Source: an uncultured Muribaculaceae bacterium (lineage in GTDB: Bacteria; Bacteroidota; Bacteroidia; Bacteroidales; Muribaculaceae). Taken from it: a DNA stretch of 6,163 nt. Made by a program: the position numbers and the translations under genes. A model generated the notes under the pieces. That model made no database searches. It saw only the letters and a list, made by a program, of their open reading frames with translations, and was not told the DNA's origin. Shown in pieces: positions 1 to 5,701 of the stretch; the first letter of the stretch is position 1; the number at the start of each line of letters is the position of its first letter. The DNA lies in the NCBI GenBank assembly GCA_938039795.1, contig CALHWU010000038.1, positions 1 to 6,163 on the forward strand, read 5' to 3'.

Positions 1-1138
1 CATGAAGGTTCTGCGACGTCACCGTCCCTTCGAAGGCAGGCGTGGCGACGCCCTCAACGCCGTTCCAGGCCACATAGCGCCGTTCGCCCATGAAAGGATT
101 GGTCCATACCGCAGCGCCGTCGGCTGAAGCGACGGTGAGCGCAACAGGACGCAGAGGGTCGGTCACATCCCATACGCGCACCGAGGCCTTGGCCCCTTCG
201 AGCCGCACCGAGGGGCGTACAGCCGTAAACACGAGCGGCTCACTGCCGATAGATATCCTTCGGGTGTAGTTGATATCAATGCAGTCGAGATTGGCCGAAT
301 ATATCGTGCCCATACCCACGAACGTCATGCCGAGGTCGACTCTCCCGTCGGCCGGCATTACAGTGGCTTCCACATCGGTCAGCCGGCCGTAATTGTTGCC
401 GCTGACAGCCGGCAGCGCTCCGTCGGCATCTATGCGTTCGCCGCCCGAGGTGAGCACGAGAGCCGACTGCGAACTTGTGCGCGACGCGAACCGTATGCGG
501 ATCCACGCTTCCGTGCCCTCCACGTGTCCCGGCAGATCGAGACGGAAGAGTCGCGACGGCGTCACCCGGAAATCCTCTCCGACAAGTGTGCGTCCCGACT
601 GGCCGTAGCTGACGGCATCAGTCTCATGATGTACGAGAGCGGTAAATTCAGTCTGCGGTCGGGACGACGCGTCGGCTATTCCCTCTTCAGTGGGTGCCTT
701 GGGAGTGCGCGTATCTGTCAGAAAATAGCATGGGCGCACCACATATGGATTTTCCGTGGCCAGTACGCGTCCGTCGCTTCCCGTAACGATGCGTGCTGCC
801 GGTGCGGCATAGAAATAGATGCCCCCGTCGGCATGCAGCGCCGCCACTTGCGGAAGATCGTCGATATAATCAGCCTGGGAAAGTACGTCGGAATCGGTCA
901 GAGTGCCATATCCGGCCACACTGACCCTCTCCGGACTGCCGAACCCCCATCTGCGCAGGTCGCGGTAGCTGACGAAATGAATGCCGCCCACAGGCTCTGT
1001 GCTGATCTTTACCCACTTGCCGGAAGCAAGAGCCGATGTATCGGCATAAACATTAAGATCGAATGCATGGCACCCGACAGGCGCGGCCGATATCACCGCG
1101 ATCAGCATGACAAAAGGCAGCAATATATTTTTTACCAC
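1..1138 (-). CDS. porU: Type IX secretion system sortase PorU, N-terminal part (runs off left edge)
   Basis: PorU is the outer-membrane C25-family (gingipain-like) peptidase that removes the C-terminal sorting signal of type IX secretion cargo and attaches the cargo to surface glycolipid. The minus-strand frame is open for 379 codons from 1138 to the edge with no stop. A GTG start at 1138 gives a signal peptide: Lys at residue 3, a hydrophobic core at about 5-19, and likely cleavage after GCHA near residue 25. The next ATG, at 1108, would cut into the hydrophobic core. PorU-like features follow: GIHFVSYRDLRRWGF, YIDDLPQV, ENPYV, YGQSGRTLVGEDF (Tyr178 onward), RVWDVTDP (Trp323) and, at the edge, SQNLHG. 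PorU usually exceeds 1000 residues, so roughly the first third is here. The catalytic His/Cys domain lies outside, so activity cannot be judged. The usual SGRxWYGE motif reads SGRTLVGE. The gene starts 16 bases after the GH25 stop and is probably co-transcribed with it. Confidence 0.87.
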   Translation of the reverse strand, partial: MVKNILLPFVMLIAVISAAPVGCHAFDLNVYADTSALASGKWVKISTEPVGGIHFVSYRDLRRWGFGSPERVSVAGYGTLTDSDVLSQADYIDDLPQVAALHADGGIYFYAAPAARIVTGSDGRVLATENPYVVRPCYFLTDTRTPKAPTEEGIADASSRPQTEFTALVHHETDAVSYGQSGRTLVGEDFRVTPSRLFRLDLPGHVEGTEAWIRIRFASRTSSQSALVLTSGGERIDADGALPAVSGNNYGRLTDVEATVMPADGRVDLGMTFVGMGTIYSANLDCIDINYTRRISIGSEPLVFTAVRPSVRLEGAKASVRVWDVTDPLRPVALTVASADGAAVWTNPFMGERRYVAWNGVEGVATPAFEGTVTSQNLH

Positions 1139-1154
1139 TGCGGTCGGTTTTTTA

Positions 1155-1922
1155 TTACTTAACGTCAGATATTGCGGAATATTGCAGACTCACCGGCGCC
1201 GGATCCTCACGGCGCACCGCAGTCAGACTGTCCCATTGCGCTCTGGTGCCCCGATACACATTGAGGTCTATCAGCCTGTCGATGCCCTCTATTGTGCCGC
1301 GGTGGGTATATTGCCACATCGTCCAGTCAGTGTCATCCTCAAGTGGTTGGAATGAGCAGATCCATAGCGGATAATTGCCGAGACGCCCTTCGACGAAACG
1401 GCTGTAACCGTCTTTGTTCGTATACAGCATCACACGGTATCCCTCGGCACGCAGTTCCTCGGCCATCTCCTTGATCCTGCCGACGGTCTGGTCGGTCGAG
1501 CGGTTGACCGGATTGGTCCACTCCTCCACATCTATCACAAGCGGCAGATCAAGCCGGCGCCCCCTGACCGAATGCAGCAGATTCAGCGCCTGCATATAGC
1601 CCGGCGAGTCAAACCTGAAGAAATGATACGCTCCGACTTTCAGCCCCGCTTTCCGTGCGGCATTGAGATTGGCGGCGAAAGCCGCATCCTTGAAGTCGGA
1701 GCCCTCCGTAGCCTTGATATATACGAAATCGAGCCCTTTGTCGCGCAGTATGTCGAAATCCACCCGGCCGTTGTGGGCCGATATATCGGCTCCTCTGACG
1801 GCATAGGCCGACGTATCGACCGGCAGCGACGTCTCTCCCCGCCCTGTCACGGCGAGATAGAATATCCACAACCCTATGGCCGCGAACACCACTACAGAGA
1901 TTATGGTCATCAGTCTGTGCAT
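1155..1922 (-). CDS. GH25-family muramidase (lysozyme) with N-terminal membrane anchor
   Basis: This 255-residue glycoside hydrolase family 25 protein is predicted to cleave the MurNAc-GlcNAc beta-1,4 bond of peptidoglycan. A hydrophobic segment at residues 6-25, preceded by His-Arg and with no clear AxA cleavage site, suggests a signal anchor that places the enzyme in the periplasm. The catalytic domain fills the rest. GADIS carries Asp46, the first GH25 acidic residue. IKATEG (69-74) and GAYHFFRF (97-104) line the barrel. VIDVEEW supplies the catalytic Asp131 and Glu133 of the DxE motif. YTNKDGY (167-173), MWQY (202-205) and IDLNVY (218-223) complete the family pattern. No binding domain is attached. 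It ends in tandem in-frame TAA stops (1152-1157). ATG 1922 is chosen because it keeps a basic residue before the membrane segment, but ATG 1910 is possible: a GGGAG-like stretch at 1923-1928 lies 12 bases before it and directly abuts 1922. The upstream promoter favours transcription from about 1926. It is first in a unit with porU. Confidence 0.93.
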   Translation of the reverse strand: MHRLMTIISVVVFAAIGLWIFYLAVTGRGETSLPVDTSAYAVRGADISAHNGRVDFDILRDKGLDFVYIKATEGSDFKDAAFAANLNAARKAGLKVGAYHFFRFDSPGYMQALNLLHSVRGRRLDLPLVIDVEEWTNPVNRSTDQTVGRIKEMAEELRAEGYRVMLYTNKDGYSRFVEGRLGNYPLWICSFQPLEDDTDWTMWQYTHRGTIEGIDRLIDLNVYRGTRAQWDSLTAVRREDPAPVSLQYSAISDVK

Positions 1923-1929
1923 CTCCCTG

Positions 1930-1961
1930 CAAATTTACAACCGCGCCCCGATTCCACCAAA
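1930..1961 (-). promoter_or_regulatory. Bacteroides-type promoter for the GH25-porU unit
   Basis: Read on the minus strand, TTTG (1961-1958) is followed by 20 bases and then TAAATTTG (1937-1930). This fits the Bacteroidota sigma-ABfr pattern of a -33 TTTG and a -7 TAnnTTTG. The -7 box ends only eight bases before the GH25 ATG at 1922. By this geometry transcription would start near 1926, giving a leader of only a few bases, or about 16 bases if ATG 1910 is used. The elements are seen directly; function is inferred. Confidence 0.6.
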
Positions 1962-1978
1962 TCCTCCGCTAAATTTAC
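1931..1978. repeat. Direct repeat AAATTTAC, two copies 40 bases apart
   Basis: The octamer AAATTTAC occurs at 1931-1938 and again at 1971-1978 on the plus strand, spaced by about four helical turns. The first copy overlaps the -7 box of the GH25 promoter. The second forms the palindrome TAAATTTA (1970-1977). It could be a pair of binding sites for a regulator of the divergent region, or a chance result of AT-rich spacer DNA. No regulator is encoded in the window. Confidence 0.25.
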
Positions 1979-2068
1979 GCTGCGTGTATAATAAAATGAA
2001 TTATCCGCGCCGGTGAAGATTTTGTGAATGTTGGAGGGGGAGAGCCGAAGAGATTGAAAAGAATTGAT

Positions 2069-2076
2069 TAACTTTG
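2069..2076 (+). promoter_or_regulatory. Candidate -7 promoter element for the hydrolase-MurF-ddl unit
   Basis: TAACTTTG matches the Bacteroidota -7 consensus TAnnTTTG and lies 20 bases before the ATG at 2097, which would give a leader of about 17 bases. No TTTG is found at the expected -33 spacing, so the match is only half of a promoter. If real, it places the TTG at 2064 upstream of the transcript start and supports ATG 2097 as the gene start. Confidence 0.4.
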
Positions 2077-2096
2077 CCAAAGAATTGCGAAACGAC

Positions 2097-2858
2097 ATGG
2101 AACAGATATGCGAAATCGATGGCCTGGAGCTGCATTACGAAGTAAGCGGCCAGGGGCGCCCGTTGATACTCATGCACGGATGGGGCTGCAACAGCTCGAC
2201 TGTGGCATCAATAGCACGCACTGCTTCCCAGACCCACCGGGTGTATTCGCTCGACCTCCCGGGATTCGGCAAGACGCCCGAACCGCCCGAGGCATGGAAC
2301 GTGGAGGAATACACCACCTTCGTGGAACGCATGGCTGAAAAGCTCGGCCTCGACCGTCCGGTACTCGTCGGGCACTCCTTCGGCGGCCGTATCGCCATAC
2401 TTTTCGCTTCGAGACGCCCGGTCGACAAGGTGATACTGGTCGATGCAGCCGGCGTCAAGCCCCGCAGAGGCCTGCGCTACTATTTCAAGGTATATTCGTT
2501 CAAGCTCTCGCGGCGCATCATGGAGCTCACCATGGGCAAAGAGGCCGCCGCGCATAAGATCGAGGAGGGGCGACGCCGCAACGGGTCGGCCGACTACGCC
2601 TCGGCTTCTCCGACCATGAGGGCCGTGCTCTCCAAGGTGGTCAACCATGATCTCCGCCGCGTAATGCCCTCCATCAAGGCTCCGACACTGCTGATCTGGG
2701 GAGAGAACGACACCGCCACGCCGATGCGCGACGCCCGCATCATGGAGCGTCTCATTCCCGAGGCAGCCCTTGTTTCGTTCCCCGGATGCGGCCACTACAG
2801 CTTCCTCGACAATCCACGGCAGTTTGCAGCCGTGCTATCAAGCTTCCTGAAATCATGA
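2097..2858 (+). CDS. Alpha/beta hydrolase fold protein
   Basis: This 253-residue serine hydrolase of the alpha/beta fold (Abhydrolase_1 type) is likely cytoplasmic, with no signal peptide or membrane segment. LILMHGWG (23-30) gives the HG oxyanion-hole motif. DLPGFGKT (53-60) is the conserved turn after strand 4. GHSFGG (92-97) holds the nucleophile Ser94. LIWGEND (199-205) supplies the acid Asp205, and GCGHYSF carries the catalytic His233, so the triad is complete. A helical cap lies at about 122-190 and is rich in Arg and Lys. The substrate cannot be read from sequence; esterase, amidase, thioesterase and haloalkane-type activities share this pattern. ATG 2097 is preferred over a TTG 33 bases upstream because the protein then starts at the usual place before the first strand and the promoter-like box at 2069-2076 would lie inside the longer version. 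It leads a four-gene unit, 13 bases before the membrane Mur ligase, so a role in envelope precursor metabolism is an inference from position only. Confidence 0.9.
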   Translation: MEQICEIDGLELHYEVSGQGRPLILMHGWGCNSSTVASIARTASQTHRVYSLDLPGFGKTPEPPEAWNVEEYTTFVERMAEKLGLDRPVLVGHSFGGRIAILFASRRPVDKVILVDAAGVKPRRGLRYYFKVYSFKLSRRIMELTMGKEAAAHKIEEGRRRNGSADYASASPTMRAVLSKVVNHDLRRVMPSIKAPTLLIWGENDTATPMRDARIMERLIPEAALVSFPGCGHYSFLDNPRQFAAVLSSFLKS

Positions 2859-2871
2859 CAACCGACAGTAT

Positions 2872-4470
2872 ATGCTGATTACGATAATTTTCTCGCTGGT
2901 GACGGCCTGCGCCGCCCTGAGTCTGGCCGCCGAGCTCCGACGCGACCTGATGATGATGCAACAGAATTCATACCGCATCGAGCGCTACCGCCGATGGCTG
3001 CGCACATCGGCCGACACGACTTCATGGCCCCGCCTGGCAGGCATGATCGTGGCTCTGGCCGCGCTCGTGGCATTCGGCACCGACCGGATCGGGATGATCC
3101 TGATTGGGGCTTTCGCCCTCGGCAACATATGGTATCTTTCCACCCGCCGATATAAGAAACCGCTGGTGATGACTCCACGCGCACGCCGCATCTATATCAC
3201 CTCCGCAATCATTTCAGTGGCTGTAGCGGCCATCGCCGCCATAGCCTACGGAGGCCATTCATGGCTCGGACCGGCGTTTGCGGCCGCTGTGGCCCTGCAG
3301 CTGCTCTACTGCGCTTCCCACATGGTGACAATCGCGGCCGTATGGCTCCTGCAGCCGCTTGAAGACAGGATCAACCGCCGCTATCGCGACGACGCGGCCC
3401 GCATCCTCGCTTCATGCCGCGGCCTGAAAGTGGTGGGCATCACCGGATCATACGGAAAGACGAGCACCAAACACTATCTCAAACGCATACTCGACGAGCA
3501 CTTCGCCACATGCATGACGCCCGGCAGCTACAACACCACCATGGGCGTTGTGCGGACGGTGCGCGAGTATCTCAAGCCCTACGACGAGGTGTTTATCGTG
3601 GAGATGGGAGCCAAACAGCCGGGCGACATCAAGGAGATATGCGACCTGGTGCATCCCTCTTACGGCATACTGACCGCCGTCGGCGAGCAGCATCTCGAAT
3701 CGTTCGGATCGATCGAAAACGTGCAGCGCACCAAGTTCGAGCTTATCGACGCGCTCCCCTCCGACGGCTATGCCGCCGTCAACAACGACTTCCCTTATGC
3801 GGCCGCCCGCGAGGTGACCAACGTAACCTGCGACCGCTACGCCGTCAGCAATCCCGCAGGCGCGCAGTGGACCGCGACCGACATTGTCTACTCTCCCGAA
3901 GGCACGACTTTCACCGTCAACGGTCCTGACGGTTTCAGCATGCAGCTCCAGACCCGCTTGGTGGGCGAATGCAACATATCCAATCTGCTCGGCGCGATCG
4001 CCATGGCCGTGCGCCTGGGAGTGCCGCAGGAGAAGATCCGCTTTGCCGTGGCCGACATACGCCAGGTAGAGCATCGCCTGAACATGCGACGCACTCCCGG
4101 CGGCATCACCATCATCGACGATGCGTTCAATTCCAATCCCACCGGCTCCGCCATGGCGCTCGACGTCCTTTCGGGCATGACCGGCGGTCGCCGTATCGTA
4201 GTGACCCCTGGCATGATAGAGCTCGGCGACCGGCAGGAGGAGCTCAACCGGCAGCTTGGCCGCAAGATAGCCGGCTGCGCCGACATAGCGATAATCGTCG
4301 GACGCTACAACCGCGAAGCCATCAGCTCGGGCGCATCCGAGGGGGGCATGCCGGAAGGAAATGTGATCATCACAGACACGTTCGCGCAGGCACAGGCCCG
4401 GCTCGGACAGATCATGCAGCCGGGCGATACCGTCCTCTACGAAAACGATCTGCCCGACACATTCAAGTAA
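2872..4470 (+). CDS. Membrane-anchored MurF-like Mur ligase
   Basis: This 532-residue ATP-dependent Mur ligase is of the MurF kind, the class that joins D-Ala-D-Ala to UDP-MurNAc-tripeptide. Residues 1-160 form a membrane domain with about five hydrophobic segments (near 1-20, 55-69, 73-90, 107-126 and 131-160) and a basic loop QQNSYRIERYRRWL (30-43). The Mur central domain begins near 187: P-loop GITGSYGKTS (189-198), PGSYNTTMGV (217-226), VEMGAKQPGDI (243-253), HLESFGS (274-280), and Lys288, at the place of the carbamylated lysine in Mur ligases. The C-terminal domain has IIDDAFNSNP (414-423) and PGMIELG (446-452). There is no room for the usual N-terminal UDP-MurNAc-binding domain, which the membrane part replaces. 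Other differences are GECN at 365-368 where MurF has a G-x-HN pattern, and EHRLN at 400-404. It sits 30 bases before ddl, so it probably uses the Ddl product; the acceptor is unknown. MurT is unlikely, because no zinc-ribbon cysteines and no gatD neighbour are seen. Automatic annotation may call it murF, but it is probably a paralogue. Confidence 0.88.
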   Translation: MLITIIFSLVTACAALSLAAELRRDLMMMQQNSYRIERYRRWLRTSADTTSWPRLAGMIVALAALVAFGTDRIGMILIGAFALGNIWYLSTRRYKKPLVMTPRARRIYITSAIISVAVAAIAAIAYGGHSWLGPAFAAAVALQLLYCASHMVTIAAVWLLQPLEDRINRRYRDDAARILASCRGLKVVGITGSYGKTSTKHYLKRILDEHFATCMTPGSYNTTMGVVRTVREYLKPYDEVFIVEMGAKQPGDIKEICDLVHPSYGILTAVGEQHLESFGSIENVQRTKFELIDALPSDGYAAVNNDFPYAAAREVTNVTCDRYAVSNPAGAQWTATDIVYSPEGTTFTVNGPDGFSMQLQTRLVGECNISNLLGAIAMAVRLGVPQEKIRFAVADIRQVEHRLNMRRTPGGITIIDDAFNSNPTGSAMALDVLSGMTGGRRIVVTPGMIELGDRQEELNRQLGRKIAGCADIAIIVGRYNREAISSGASEGGMPEGNVIITDTFAQAQARLGQIMQPGDTVLYENDLPDTFK

Positions 4471-4500
4471 AACCGATTTTTCGACATAAAATCAAACACA

Positions 4501-5679
4501 ATGAAGACCAATATAGGAGTGTTTTTCGGCGGAAGAAGCACCGAACACGAGATTTCAGTAATTTCGGCCTCGCAGGCCATGGCGGCAATTGACCACAATA
4601 TCTACGACGTCACCCCGGTGTATATCACCAAGGACGGACGGTGGTTTACAGGCGATGCGCTCATGGAGGTGTCGAACTACCGCGACCCCAAGAAACTCCT
4701 CCAGCAATGCACGGAAGTGTATATGCGCCCGACCTACGGCGATTCCAACCTCTATATGGCCCGGCGCAAGATGTTCGGATCCGACACGGTGGCCCATCTC
4801 GACGTGGCCATCCCGGTGCTCCACGGTGCCAACGGCGAGGACGGCACCATACAGGGTCTCTTCGACCTGATCGGACTGCCGTTTGCGGGCTGCGACGTGC
4901 TCGCCTCGGCCAACGGCATGGACAAGATAACGATGAAGATGATCCTGCAGGCCTGCGGAGTGCCTGTGGTGGACTACGTATGGTTCACCGACAAGGAGTG
5001 GTTCGACAAGCGTCAGGAGGTCATGGACCGCATCGAATCGACTCTCGGCTATCCGGTGATTGTGAAACCGGCCAATCTCGGATCGAGCGTCGGCATAGGC
5101 CGCGCCGCCGACCGCGAGCGGCTGGTGCAGTGTGTCAACGACGCCGTCACCTATTCGTCGCGCATCATAGTGGAGCATATGGTCGACAATCTCAAGGAGA
5201 TCAACTGCTCCGTGCTCGGCGACTGCGACGAATATCAGACCTCCGTATGCGAGGAGCCGATAAAGAGCGGCGAGATCCTCTCGTATGAAGACAAGTATAT
5301 GGGCGGCTCCAAGGGAGCCAAAGGCATGCAGGCTTCGGCCAAGCGCATACCCGCCGATCTGCCCGAAGCGACGAGCGAGCGCATACGGTTCCTCGCCGGC
5401 GAGACGTTCAGAGTGCTCTCATGCCACGGCGTGAGCCGCGTCGACGTGATCATGGACGAGGACAACGGCGAGATCTACGTCAACGAAATCAACACCATAC
5501 CGGGATCGCTCTCGTTCTATCTGTGGGAGGCTTCGGGCATACCCTTCGCCGAACTGATGGACCGCCTCGTGCGCCTCGCGCTCAAACGCGACCGTCAGCG
5601 CCAGCGCAAGACCACTACCTACGACGCCAATATCTTCGCCATGGGAGGCGGAGTGAAGGGTGCGAAGGGAGTGAAATAA
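4501..5679 (+). CDS. ddl: D-alanine--D-alanine ligase, long form
   Basis: This 392-residue cytoplasmic ATP-grasp ligase joins two D-alanines with ATP hydrolysis to give the terminal dipeptide of peptidoglycan precursors. The N-terminal domain has FFGGRSTEHEISVIS (8-22), with Glu15 positioned to hold the first D-Ala amine, and VLHGANGEDG (106-115). The ATP-grasp part has VKPANLGSSVGI (188-199), with Ser195/Ser196 matching the active-site serines, and YEDKYMGGSKGAKG (262-275). RVDVI (313-317) and VNEINTIPGS (327-336) bind metal and phosphates. Tyr266 follows Lys265 as in the KY pair of D-Ala-D-Ala ligases; VanA-type D-lactate ligases have His there, so a dipeptide rather than a depsipeptide is predicted. 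It is longer than the usual 300-330 residues, with extra sequence at about 45-100 and a basic tail after 365. The substrate loop reads GSLSFYLWEASG rather than the common GFTxxS. It follows the Mur ligase by 30 bases and has no Shine-Dalgarno site, only an A-rich leader. It may be a second Ddl beside a housekeeping one. Confidence 0.9.
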   Translation: MKTNIGVFFGGRSTEHEISVISASQAMAAIDHNIYDVTPVYITKDGRWFTGDALMEVSNYRDPKKLLQQCTEVYMRPTYGDSNLYMARRKMFGSDTVAHLDVAIPVLHGANGEDGTIQGLFDLIGLPFAGCDVLASANGMDKITMKMILQACGVPVVDYVWFTDKEWFDKRQEVMDRIESTLGYPVIVKPANLGSSVGIGRAADRERLVQCVNDAVTYSSRIIVEHMVDNLKEINCSVLGDCDEYQTSVCEEPIKSGEILSYEDKYMGGSKGAKGMQASAKRIPADLPEATSERIRFLAGETFRVLSCHGVSRVDVIMDEDNGEIYVNEINTIPGSLSFYLWEASGIPFAELMDRLVRLALKRDRQRQRKTTTYDANIFAMGGGVKGAKGVK

Positions 5680-5701
5680 TCCTCACCGACCGATCGCGCT
5701 G

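Noticed and set aside
524..1162. Plus-strand 212-codon open frame opposite porU
   Set aside because: It lies antisense to an open, motif-bearing porU frame, has no recognisable domain and an odd Arg/Cys/His-rich composition. It is a shadow of GC-rich coding sequence.
1987..1992. TATAAT resembling a sigma-70 -10 box
   Set aside because: Bacteroidota do not use the E. coli consensus, and no fitting -35 or TTTG element accompanies it. It is likely chance in AT-rich spacer.
2064..2096. TTG start that would add 11 residues to the hydrolase
   Set aside because: The added residues match nothing, ATG 2097 fits the usual start of the fold, and a TAnnTTTG promoter element sits inside the extension.
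3448..4074. Minus-strand 208-codon open frame inside the Mur ligase gene
   Set aside because: It is antisense to well-supported Mur ligase motifs, is His/Gly/Val-rich with no domain, and similar shadows lie opposite the hydrolase (2208-2795) and ddl (4555-5178).
2872..4470. MurT (of MurT/GatD) or CapB/PgsB poly-glutamate synthetase
   Set aside because: No zinc-ribbon cysteine pairs and no gatD neighbour are present, no capsule genes are adjacent, and the EMGA, HLESFG and DDAFNSNP motifs fit MurF better.
4471..4500. Possible terminator hairpin in the Mur ligase-ddl gap (CGA-TTTT-TCG)
   Set aside because: The stem is only three base pairs and is not followed by a T-run; the gap is too short to argue for a transcript break.
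2872..5679. Vancomycin-resistance (vanA-like) cluster
   Set aside because: Ddl keeps the Tyr of D-Ala-D-Ala ligases, and there is no vanH dehydrogenase, vanX dipeptidase or two-component regulator next to it.
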